6,850 nt of DNA from DATCVA01 sp036567205 (GTDB lineage: Bacteria; Pseudomonadota; Gammaproteobacteria; Burkholderiales; Burkholderiaceae_B): the NCBI GenBank assembly GCA_036567205.1, contig DATCVA010000042.1, forward strand, positions 1 to 6,850. The letters are read 5' to 3'. Positions 1 to 6,162 of the stretch are shown here, piece by piece. The notes below the pieces were generated by a model. The model was not told the origin of the DNA. It made no database searches and saw nothing but the letters and a program-made list of their open reading frames with translations. Made by a program: the position numbers and the translations under genes. Each line of letters begins with the position of its first letter. The stretch's first letter is position 1.

Positions 1-47
1 GTCGGTCTTAACGGGCCGTTTTGGGTTGAATAGGCCGAGACCAGCAT
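1..47 (-). CDS. Possible N-terminus of a next minus-strand gene (partial)
   Basis: Reading leftward from an ATG at 45-47, fifteen codons stay open to the window edge and give MLVSAYSTQNGPLRP. An AGGA sequence lies three bases upstream of the ATG, which is closer than usual for a ribosome binding site but usable. The start lies 64 bases past the stop codon of the acyl-CoA synthetase gene, on the same strand, so it could be the next gene in that direction. The short start loosely recalls the N-termini of CorA-type magnesium transporters (Met-Leu, then a small polar patch), but fifteen residues cannot establish a family. The rest of 48-111 shows nothing I recognise. Confidence 0.3.
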   Translation of the reverse strand, partial: MLVSAYSTQNGPLRP

Positions 48-111
48 GTGTCCTGATGGCTTATGCCACTGGACGGTAGCATGGTCTTGGGGCAAATAGT
101 CTGGGCTGTCG

Positions 112-2220
112 TTAGTCTTTTAAGCGAATAACGCCATCGACGGCCATTACTTGATTCGATTGTATGAACAAGGGATTGATTTCGGCTTCGGTTATGGGTT
201 GGCCGGGCACGCACGCAAGGCGCGAGAAATTGACAATAGCCTGTGCCAGTCCGTCGACGTCGCCTTTGGGCAAACCGCGAAACCCGGTGATCAGCTTGCT
301 GTGCTTGACTTCGTTGATCATGGCGTAGGCTTCGCTTAGGCCGACAGGGGCCAGGCGAATGGCAAAGTCCGGCATCAATTCGGCGGTGATGCCGCCGGTG
401 CTCAAAAGCACGGTAGGGCCCACCAGAGGATCATCACGGTAGCCCAGCATCAGCTCAAGCAGATGGCCTTCCATTTTTTGCACCAGAACGCCGTCGATCT
501 TCGCCTCCGGTTTATGGCCTTGCACGGTCTGCAACAGCTCTGGAACAGCCTGGGCCAGATCGGCATCATTCTTCAGGTTGACTTTGACGCCGCCGACATC
601 GGTTTTGTGCAAAATGTCGCGAGACACTACTTTCAGCACCAGCGGATAAGGCACGCCATGTTGCAGGTTGTCTGGCTGCAAAAGCTGGCTCTGTGCGCTT
701 TGGATACCCAGTTCGGCAAAGACACGGATGGACTCCACTTCGGTAAAGTTGCCACTGGTGGGGCAGTTCGCAGGCAAGGCCACCGTTCCGGCGGGCAAAT
801 CGGACTGGGTGATGACGGGTTTGAAAAAAGCGGCCAGAGCATCGGCGCAGGCCTCGGGTGTACGGAACGCGGCAATATCATGCTGCTGCAGCAACGCCAG
901 CGATTCAGACGCTTCGGGGGCCAGAAACACAACCAGGGGCTTGGTGTCGGGCTTTACCGACTCAACCAAAGGCTTGACCGCCAGTTGCGGATGAAATTGC
1001 GCTGACGAGCCCACAACACTTAGGACGGCATCGCACCAGTCAGCCTGCAGCAATTGTTCGAGCAGGTCTTTGTATTGCGCGCTGGTGGCGGCCAGGGTCA
1101 GGTCGATGACGGGAGTCTGCCGGATAGTCAACCCGCGGCCGGCCATGTGCCGGACAAACTCAATTGGCGGGGTGGCTGCTTCGATGTTCTTTAACCCCAG
1201 GCTATCGACAACCGAAGCTGCGCCGCCGCCTGTCGTTGTAATGACCGCAACCCTGGGGGCTTGCATAGAGCGGCTTTGGGGCCGGGCCTGTGCATAGCGG
1301 CTTGCCAGGGGGGCTGTCTCGAACAGGCTTTCCAGCATTTCTATGCGCATGACGCCATTGGCATCGAAGTAGGCGTCTACGGCTGCATTGTTTCCGGCGA
1401 TTGCGCCCGTATGCGATTGCGACAGGGCGTCGCCTTGTTCGGATCGACCCAGCTTGTACGCTATAACCGGCTTGCCTGCTTTTTGTGCGCGTTGCAGCGC
1501 GGCGGTTAAGGTCCTGGTGTCGCGCAATGTTTCCAGGAAAAGCAAAATAACCCGGGTTTCCGGGTCGTCGACCAGAGCGTCGACGACTTCACCCACCGAG
1601 ATGTCGCTTTCATTGCCGACGGATAACGATTTGGCAAAGCCGAATCCCCGCGAAGCAGCCCGTGATAAAAGCGAGCCCATCATGGATCCGCTTTGCGAGA
1701 CCAGGCTGATATTGCCCTGCACAAGGGTCTTCATTTCGAAGACGGCATTGACGGACAGAACGCCGCCCGAGTGCGCATTCGCGGTGCCGATGCTGTTTGG
1801 CCCCAGAATGCGTACGCCAAGTTCCCTGGCTTTGCTTACGAGTTGATCTTGCAGACGCTGGCCTTCGGGGCCGGCTTCGGCAAAGCCGTCCGAGTAGATG
1901 GTAGCGACCGGAATCCCTTTGGCAGCGCATTCTTCCAGGGCGCCAATGACATGCTTGCCCGGGATCATGATGAACGCATGGTCGATGGCGTCTGGCACTT
2001 GCGTTACGGACGGGTAGGTTTTTACGCCCAGAATCTCGGTGGACGATGGATTGATAGGATAGATTTTGCCGGTATATCCATGTTGCTGCATAAAGCGCAG
2101 CGGCCTTGATGTGTTCTTTTTCAGGTCGCTGGACGCGCCAATAAGCGCAATGGAACGGGGCGCCAGCAAAGCGTCGGCAAAGGTGGTGGTGCCAAGGGCG
2201 GAATCAGCTAACGTTAGCAT
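112..2220 (-). CDS. ADP-forming acyl-CoA synthetase, single chain (CoA-binding + ATP-grasp)
   Basis: This cytoplasmic enzyme is predicted to make an acyl-CoA from a carboxylic acid, CoA and ATP, releasing ADP and phosphate, through a phosphohistidine relay as in acetyl-CoA synthetase (ADP-forming) and Pat-like proteins. From the ATG at 2220 it has 702 residues, normal for the fused alpha-beta form. An N-terminal Rossmann CoA-binding domain (about 16-140) has GASSD at 28-32 and GPNSIG near 140. A succinyl-CoA-ligase-like domain (about 165-305) has SQSGS at 175-179 and the phosphohistidine site SHTGA, His270. After a linker domain comes a C-terminal ATP-grasp domain (about 490-702) with Lys530, the second shuttle histidine in HKTDVGGV (His538), STGG near 608 and EINP at 680-683. 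All key residues are present, so it should be active; its acyl substrate is unknown. The start is uncertain: TTG at 2229 would add three residues, and neither start has a clear ribosome binding site. It lies 47 bases after the MmgE/PrpD gene, probably in one transcript. Confidence 0.9.
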   Translation of the reverse strand: MLTLADSALGTTTFADALLAPRSIALIGASSDLKKNTSRPLRFMQQHGYTGKIYPINPSSTEILGVKTYPSVTQVPDAIDHAFIMIPGKHVIGALEECAAKGIPVATIYSDGFAEAGPEGQRLQDQLVSKARELGVRILGPNSIGTANAHSGGVLSVNAVFEMKTLVQGNISLVSQSGSMMGSLLSRAASRGFGFAKSLSVGNESDISVGEVVDALVDDPETRVILLFLETLRDTRTLTAALQRAQKAGKPVIAYKLGRSEQGDALSQSHTGAIAGNNAAVDAYFDANGVMRIEMLESLFETAPLASRYAQARPQSRSMQAPRVAVITTTGGGAASVVDSLGLKNIEAATPPIEFVRHMAGRGLTIRQTPVIDLTLAATSAQYKDLLEQLLQADWCDAVLSVVGSSAQFHPQLAVKPLVESVKPDTKPLVVFLAPEASESLALLQQHDIAAFRTPEACADALAAFFKPVITQSDLPAGTVALPANCPTSGNFTEVESIRVFAELGIQSAQSQLLQPDNLQHGVPYPLVLKVVSRDILHKTDVGGVKVNLKNDADLAQAVPELLQTVQGHKPEAKIDGVLVQKMEGHLLELMLGYRDDPLVGPTVLLSTGGITAELMPDFAIRLAPVGLSEAYAMINEVKHSKLITGFRGLPKGDVDGLAQAIVNFSRLACVPGQPITEAEINPLFIQSNQVMAVDGVIRLKD

Positions 2221-2267
2221 AAGGTTCAAGCTCGAAGAATGTTTACAGTAAGGACCGGATTACGGAG

Positions 2268-3611
2268 TTACGGGTTCAGGGCCAGGTCTTTGACGTTCAA
2301 TGAATCAAGCGTCCATATTTGTTGTTGCAGCTGTTCCGCGCGCTCGGCTCCGATGACGGGGACAGTCAGCTCGTTGAACTTGTCGATAAGCTCTGTGTCG
2401 CTTAATGGCGCTTCCGGATCACCCTTGCGGTAGGGCGAAAAGTGTTCAACCATGGAACCGTCCTCCAGGAACAGTTTCACGCGCGCGGCACGCTGGCGCG
2501 GGAAGCTGGCTGTTAGTTCGGCATCGGACGATAAGGCCAGTTTTTGCATGAGCTGGCGTATGGAGTTGTTTTCCATGCGTTTGGCATCAAAGGCGCCAAG
2601 CCTGACAGACCCGTGATGCAGGGCATGAGAGACAACATACGGCAGACTGAACTTGCATTCGAATACTGTCGATGGATTGAAGTTTCCGGTCACATCCAGT
2701 GCGGTCTGGTAGGTTGCTACCTGGACTTCCTTGATTTGTTTTGGATTGATGCCGTGGCGATTTCGCAATTCGATGGCTGCGTCGATGGCGGCAAAGGTGT
2801 GCCCGCAGCAGGCATGGTTTTTTTGCGTGATGCGAGTAATGTTGTAGTCGCTGCCCAGGCCTTCAAGAACCGTGCTCCAGTCGGGGCTGCCGGCCATGGC
2901 GGCGCCAAAACCGACTTCCCCTTCGAGGATGTCGGGTACGCCGGTTACCCCGGCAGCGGCAGCCATGCCGGCCCGGACGCCCACAGCGGCCGCGTGACCG
3001 GCATGCAACGCTTTGGTCATCGCGTCGGAGCGGAAAGCTTGTTGCAGGCCCGATGCAAATGTGGTGGCCGTGGCCATCGCATGTTGCATGACGTTCGCAT
3101 CGCCAGGAGCATGCAGGGCTGCGACGGCGGCGGCAGCGCCGATGCAGCCCACGGTGCCCGTGGTGTGGAAGTATTGATAGTGGGCGGGCTGTACGGCTGC
3201 GCCGATGCGCGTCGATATCTCGTATCCGACGACAATCGCGTGCAGCAGCGCTTTGCCCGAGGCGCCGGTGGACTCGGCAGCGGCCAGCGCTGCGGATATG
3301 ATGGGGCAACCGGGGTGATACACCGCGTCTCTGAAGATATCGTCGAATTCGACCGTATGGGAAACGCTGCCGTTTATCCAGGCCGCGGTGGCGGGAAATG
3401 CGGTGGTTTTATAGCCCGGCAGGCTTGCGCGTCCCAAACCTAGTTCGTCTGCATGAGCGCGGACTAGTTCGATTCCGGGGGATACGAGGGTTCCGGGATA
3501 CAGCGCCGACAGCCAGTCAAGAATCGCGCGCTTTGCATGGTGCAGAACTTCATCGGGTAACTCACCAACGGTGTCTTGTGCGCCATATTTGGCAAAAGTG
3601 TCTAGTAGCAT
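2268..3611 (-). CDS. MmgE/PrpD family protein (2-methylcitrate dehydratase-like)
   Basis: The family contains 2-methylcitrate dehydratase (PrpD), cis-aconitate decarboxylase and many uncharacterised bacterial members acting on di- or tricarboxylates or related acids. The 447 residues match the usual length. Visible family landmarks are HTVEFDD at 85-91, HPG at 99-101, FHTTGTVG at 148-155, KALHAGHAAAVG at 200-211, the KNHACCGHTFAAIDAA region at 264-279 and KFSLPYVVSHAL at 320-331. An all-helical domain is followed by a smaller C-terminal domain, with no signal peptide or membrane segment. The acidic position usually Asp in the first motif is Glu88 here, and Ile92 stands where cis-aconitate decarboxylase has a catalytic Thr, so itaconate formation looks unlikely. 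No citrate synthase or methylisocitrate lyase genes are nearby, so a true methylcitrate cycle is also not supported. AGGAG lies 11 bases before the ATG and supports the start. The exact reaction is unknown. Confidence 0.88.
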   Translation of the reverse strand: MLLDTFAKYGAQDTVGELPDEVLHHAKRAILDWLSALYPGTLVSPGIELVRAHADELGLGRASLPGYKTTAFPATAAWINGSVSHTVEFDDIFRDAVYHPGCPIISAALAAAESTGASGKALLHAIVVGYEISTRIGAAVQPAHYQYFHTTGTVGCIGAAAAVAALHAPGDANVMQHAMATATTFASGLQQAFRSDAMTKALHAGHAAAVGVRAGMAAAAGVTGVPDILEGEVGFGAAMAGSPDWSTVLEGLGSDYNITRITQKNHACCGHTFAAIDAAIELRNRHGINPKQIKEVQVATYQTALDVTGNFNPSTVFECKFSLPYVVSHALHHGSVRLGAFDAKRMENNSIRQLMQKLALSSDAELTASFPRQRAARVKLFLEDGSMVEHFSPYRKGDPEAPLSDTELIDKFNELTVPVIGAERAEQLQQQIWTLDSLNVKDLALNP

Positions 3612-3638
3612 TGTCTCGTCTGCTCCTGAGTAATTTGA

Positions 3639-3644
3639 ATAATA
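3639..3644 (-). promoter_or_regulatory. Possible -10 element for the MmgE/PrpD-acyl-CoA synthetase transcript
   Basis: Read on the minus strand, TATTAT lies 27 bases before the MmgE/PrpD start codon, in an AT-rich stretch of the 103-base gap after the LysR gene. No good -35 hexamer lies at 16-18 bases; the best upstream sequence is around CTTAAG (3661-3666). A weak core promoter would fit dependence on an activator such as the LysR protein. This rests on motif reading only. Confidence 0.25.
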
Positions 3645-3680
3645 GTTTTACTGTAGGTGACTTAAGGCGCTTGATGTTTG

Positions 3681-3701
3681 AAAAAAAGAGAACGCTCCTT
3701 T
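3681..3701 (-). terminator. Weak intrinsic terminator or attenuator after the LysR gene
   Basis: On the minus strand, AAAGGAG (3695-3701), a four-base CGTT loop and CTCTTTT (3684-3690) can form a 7-bp stem with one G-T wobble, continuing into three more T residues. It starts 14 bases after the LysR stop codon. The stem is short and half A-T, so termination would be partial at best. It may separate regulator expression from the downstream catabolic genes. Confidence 0.35.
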
Positions 3702-3714
3702 CCCCAAATTGACT

Positions 3715-4605
3715 TTATGGCTTGTGCAGCAGCGTATGCAATAGTGCCGTGGCAGCGACGTTTTTGCTTGTTTTGTCGTTGATGCAAATAAAAAACTGCC
3801 GCTCGGCCCAGCTATCGTTAAGATGCAGCAGGCTCAGGCCCATCTGTTGCAGGTAATTTTGGGCGATGCGCTCTGGTACGACGCCTATGCCCAACCCTTC
3901 GCGGATCATCTGGCAGCGGGTTTCAAAGTTCGAGACTTGCAGTTTGACATTCGGCGGGCGGGACAATGCTGAACCGACATGCGCCAGGAACTGGTCAAGC
4001 GAGTGCCGCGGGAAATAACCCAGCAAGTCATATTCCAGCGCTTCTTCCAGATAAAGGCCGGAACGTGTGGCCAAGGGGTGGTTGTTAGGGACAACCAGAC
4101 CGACGCGGTCGGTTTTGTACAGGTAGGAAATAACTCCGGTGGCCGGTTGCTCGGCATGATAAATGCCAATGTCGGCTTGATGCTCCGCAATAATGCGAGG
4201 AACATCGTAGCTATGGCTTTCAACCAGATCAATGCTGACGTTTTGGTGCTGCTTCAGGAATCGTGCAATGTCGGTTGGAAGGAACTGCAAAACGGTGGAC
4301 GGGTTGGCCATCAGGCGTATCTTGGCCTTGCCGGTACTGTCGTAATCATTGACGGCCTCTTCGGCCAGCTTGATATTGCGCAATATGGATTTGGCGTTTT
4401 GGTACAGCAAGGTGCCGACCTGAGTGGGTTCCACACCCCGGCCGTGCCGCTGTAGTAGCGTTTTACCCAGATAGTTTTCCAGCTCGGTTATGCGTCGGCT
4501 AATGGCCGATGTGACCAGGTCCTCGCGCAGGCCTGCCTTGGAAAGACTTTTTTCCTCGACAGCAGCCACGAAGGCTTCGAGCGCTGAAATATCAAGTTTT
4601 TTCAT
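3715..4605 (-). CDS. LysR-type transcriptional regulator
   Basis: A full-length 296-residue LysR-family regulator. The N-terminal winged helix-turn-helix covers roughly residues 5-65, with the recognition-helix stretch SAISRRITELENYLGKTLLQR (33-53, written here as family landmarks SAISRRITELE and LGKTLLQR) and the following GRGVEPTQVG that matches the family's R-x-x-x-x-T-x-x-G turn. A linker helix leads to a periplasmic-binding-protein-like effector domain at about 92-296, which would sense a small, usually acidic, inducer. The gene precedes the MmgE/PrpD and acyl-CoA synthetase genes on the same strand and is divergent from the Bug binding protein gene, the classic position of a local LysR activator. 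No clear ribosome binding site precedes the ATG at 4603-4605, which suggests low expression. The inducer is unknown, but a substrate or intermediate of this pathway is the natural guess. Confidence 0.93.
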   Translation of the reverse strand: MKKLDISALEAFVAAVEEKSLSKAGLREDLVTSAISRRITELENYLGKTLLQRHGRGVEPTQVGTLLYQNAKSILRNIKLAEEAVNDYDSTGKAKIRLMANPSTVLQFLPTDIARFLKQHQNVSIDLVESHSYDVPRIIAEHQADIGIYHAEQPATGVISYLYKTDRVGLVVPNNHPLATRSGLYLEEALEYDLLGYFPRHSLDQFLAHVGSALSRPPNVKLQVSNFETRCQMIREGLGIGVVPERIAQNYLQQMGLSLLHLNDSWAERQFFICINDKTSKNVAATALLHTLLHKP

Positions 4606-4649
4606 GTATGGCGATTAAGTGCTGTCTCAATTTTTGTATGGTCAGTGCA

Positions 4650-4679
4650 ATGATAGTAAAACATGTAGAAAAATGTCAC
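4650..4679 (-). promoter_or_regulatory. Likely sigma-70 promoter of the LysR gene
   Basis: On the minus strand, GTGACA (4674-4679) and TATCAT (4650-4655) each match five of six consensus positions for -35 and -10, with an 18-base spacer. The -10 box ends 44 bases before the LysR ATG. No transcription start can be confirmed from sequence alone. Confidence 0.4.
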
Positions 4680-4770
4680 AGCTAGAAAATTGCCGCTCCT
4701 GTTTTATTAAGTGGTTCCGGTTCCCGGTAGAACACGCTCGATACATCGCCATACTACTAATGCGTTTTAG

Positions 4771-4785
4771 TTATTAATTTAATAA
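4771..4785. promoter_or_regulatory. Perfect palindrome, candidate LysR operator (T-N11-A type)
   Basis: TTATTAATTTAATAA is two perfectly complementary 7-base arms around a single T, and it contains a symmetrical T-N11-A (4772-4784) as in LysR recognition sites. It sits 79 bases upstream of the chosen Bug start codon and about 90 bases upstream of the lysR promoter, where a shared activator and autorepressor site would be expected. The region is AT-rich, so a chance palindrome is possible. Confidence 0.4.
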
Positions 4786-4864
4786 GATTAATGCACTTCT
4801 TTTTCGTTAGGGCGTACTGCATAGTAGTGTCTTTTCCGACAATTACAGATTAGTGAAGATGACA

Positions 4865-5857
4865 ATGAGACCAATTGCAATGCTGCGCGGCGCACTTTTA
4901 GCTACTTGCACAGTGGCGTTTGCTTCGTTGGCCACTGCGCAAACAGCCTTTCCAACGCAGCCCGTAAAAATTGTCGTGCCATTTAACCCCGGTGGTACGA
5001 CCGATTTTCTGGCCAGGATGATAGGGCCGATAATGTCGAAAGAACTAGGTCAGCCGGTGGTTGTCGAGAACCGCTCGGGCGCTAACAGCATCATAGGCAC
5101 GAACGCAGCTGCCAAGGCTAAGCCTGACGGATACACTCTTGTAGTCGGTACATCGGCCATGTCGCTGAACAGTGGGTTTTCACGTAAGGGACTTGCTCCC
5201 GAGCTGCCTTACGATACGTCAAAAGATCTGGCCGGGGTCGCTATATTCGGCGTTACGCCTTACTTGCTGCTTACCAATGCCGAGCTTCCCATTAAGTCGG
5301 TAAATGACTTGGTCGCTTTGGGTAAAGCGTCGCCTGGTGCGGTTGCCTATGGGTCTGCCGGAACAGGCGGAAGTCCTCATCTGGGTGGAATTTTGCTTGG
5401 TTTAGCCACCGGAACAGACTTTCTTCATGTCCCCTATAAAGGATCCGGGCCGGCTCTGATCGCATTGCTGGGAAAACAGGTTCAATTTACCTATGCGTCA
5501 TATACCTCTGCCAAACCATTGGTGGATGCGGGCAAGCTTCGAGTGCTGGCGGTTGCAGCGCCTGAACGAGTGCCATTCTTGCCCGATGTTCCGACCATTG
5601 CAGAGCAGGGAATTAAAGGCGCTGAGGTTGATTCGTGGTTCGGACTTCTGGTGCCGGCCGCTACGCCGATAAATGTCCGTGAACGTTTGGGGAGTGCAAT
5701 CAATACGGCGCTTGCTGACCCCGAAATTGCAAAACGGCTTGCCGATATTGGTGCAGTACGTCCCAAAATGACTGTCCAGCAGTTTGATGATTTTTATCAG
5801 AAAGACGTCAAGCAATGGGAGACATTTATTGGCGACTTCAAGGGCAGCCTTGATTAA
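4865..5857 (+). CDS. Bug/TctC-type periplasmic solute-binding protein
   Basis: A tripartite tricarboxylate transporter (TTT) family receptor of the Bug type, expected to bind a small carboxylated or amide-containing ligand in the periplasm. From the ATG at 4865 it has 330 residues, normal for the family. A signal peptide spans residues 1-25 (basic start MRPIAMLR, hydrophobic core, cleavage predicted after ATA). Family landmarks follow: VVPFNPGGTTD (37-47), VENRSGA (67-73), PDGYTL (87-92), AYGSAGTGGSPHL (161-173), HVPYKGSGPA (188-197) and RVPFLPDVPT (235-244). In-frame starts also exist at GTG 4853 and ATG 4859; 4865 is preferred because GAAG lies six bases upstream. No TctA or TctB membrane genes are in the window, so, as with most Bug proteins in Bordetella-like genomes, the partner is elsewhere or it acts as a sensor. 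It is transcribed divergently from the LysR gene and precedes the amidase pair, suggesting it supplies or senses the amidase substrate. Confidence 0.93.
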   Translation: MRPIAMLRGALLATCTVAFASLATAQTAFPTQPVKIVVPFNPGGTTDFLARMIGPIMSKELGQPVVVENRSGANSIIGTNAAAKAKPDGYTLVVGTSAMSLNSGFSRKGLAPELPYDTSKDLAGVAIFGVTPYLLLTNAELPIKSVNDLVALGKASPGAVAYGSAGTGGSPHLGGILLGLATGTDFLHVPYKGSGPALIALLGKQVQFTYASYTSAKPLVDAGKLRVLAVAAPERVPFLPDVPTIAEQGIKGAEVDSWFGLLVPAATPINVRERLGSAINTALADPEIAKRLADIGAVRPKMTVQQFDDFYQKDVKQWETFIGDFKGSLD

Positions 5858-5887
5858 GCAGTTGCTGGTTTGATAATTTGTAGCGGG

Positions 5888-5920
5888 GATGGCGGTTAGG
5901 GTTCTGGCCGTCATCGTTTT
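5888..5920 (+). terminator. Probable intrinsic terminator or attenuator after the Bug gene
   Basis: GATGGCGG (5888-5895) pairs with CCGTCATC (5908-5915) in an 8-bp stem with one G-T wobble and a 12-base loop, followed by GTTTT. It begins 31 bases after the Bug stop codon. The large loop and short T-run suggest partial termination, which would give more binding protein than amidase from one transcript. Confidence 0.5.
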
Positions 5921-5955
5921 AAAAAGTATCTTAAAAACTTCAGAAGGCTAACGAA

Positions 5956-6162
5956 TTGAACGATAAGAATGCCACGGCCGACAGCCATTTCATTCACGCA
6001 GAGCTAACTTACTGGAAAAACAAGGCGATATTCAAAAACGACGCAGACCTTCGCAAGTGCGTGGACGCTGCACGAGAATGCATTAATGCCATGTCGTCCG
6101 AGCTTGTTTATACAGAAGAAGCATTCATTCAAACGTTTCTGCCGAGCCATAAAAATGACTAG
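5956..6162 (+). CDS. Small 68-residue protein, candidate GatC/AtzG-like amidase partner
   Basis: I do not recognise this protein by sequence. It starts at TTG 5956, supported by AGAAGG eight bases upstream, and its last 8 bases overlap the ATG of the amidase, which argues for translational coupling and a shared job. It is soluble, without signal peptide or membrane segment. It looks mostly helical: one helix around residues 9-28, a second around 30-48 (DLRKCVDAARECINAMSSE), then an extended tail ending FLPSHKND. Two cysteines (35, 42) are seven residues apart on the second helix. In known systems, small helical proteins beside amidase-signature enzymes (GatC with GatA; the 68-residue AtzG with AtzE) wrap around the amidase and stabilise it. 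Size, order and overlap fit that role, but this is an inference from context and not a sequence match. Confidence 0.75.
   Translation: MNDKNATADSHFIHAELTYWKNKAIFKNDADLRKCVDAARECINAMSSELVYTEEAFIQTFLPSHKND

Larger units (their letters stand above)
4606..4852. other. Divergent intergenic region between the LysR and Bug genes
   Basis: This 247-base, mostly AT-rich stretch should carry the control sites for both directions. Besides the lysR promoter and the palindrome, it holds a tandem GGTTCC repeat at 4713-4724 and an imperfect inverted pair, ACTACTAATGC (4753-4763) and GCATAGTAGT (4819-4828). I could not find a convincing -35/-10 pair for the plus-strand gene, which would fit an activator-dependent promoter. 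No small gene with a believable start was seen. Confidence 0.6.

Noticed and set aside
463..1005. Plus-strand open frame of 180 codons opposite the acyl-CoA synthetase
   Set aside because: Its translation is low-complexity (rich in Gln, Arg, His and Gly) without family features, and the opposite strand carries the conserved ATP-grasp and linker domains. The overlapping plus-strand frames at 668-994, 1388-1846 and 1693-2109 are rejected for the same reason.
2544..3443. Long open frame of 299 codons on the plus strand opposite the MmgE/PrpD gene
   Set aside because: It is glycine-rich with no recognisable domain, has no ribosome binding site worth noting, and lies wholly inside a gene whose protein matches a known family over its full length. 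It is a codon-bias shadow.
2268..3611. Naming the MmgE/PrpD gene prpD or a cis-aconitate decarboxylase
   Set aside because: No methylcitrate-cycle neighbours are present and two catalytic positions of the decarboxylase differ, so only the family assignment is supported.
3979..4455. Plus-strand open frame of 158 codons opposite the LysR gene
   Set aside because: It is antisense to the LysR effector domain, has no domain of its own and no supporting start signal.
3645..4662. Shared octamer AGTAAAAC before the MmgE/PrpD gene (minus strand, 3645-3652) and before the LysR gene (plus strand, 4655-4662)
   Set aside because: With two AT-rich non-coding regions of about 100 and 247 bases, a shared 8-mer on either strand is expected by chance, and the flanks do not match. 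I do not count it as a common operator.
5498..5914. Minus-strand open frame of 138 codons overlapping the Bug gene
   Set aside because: It lies antisense to conserved C-terminal Bug motifs and shows no recognisable protein features.
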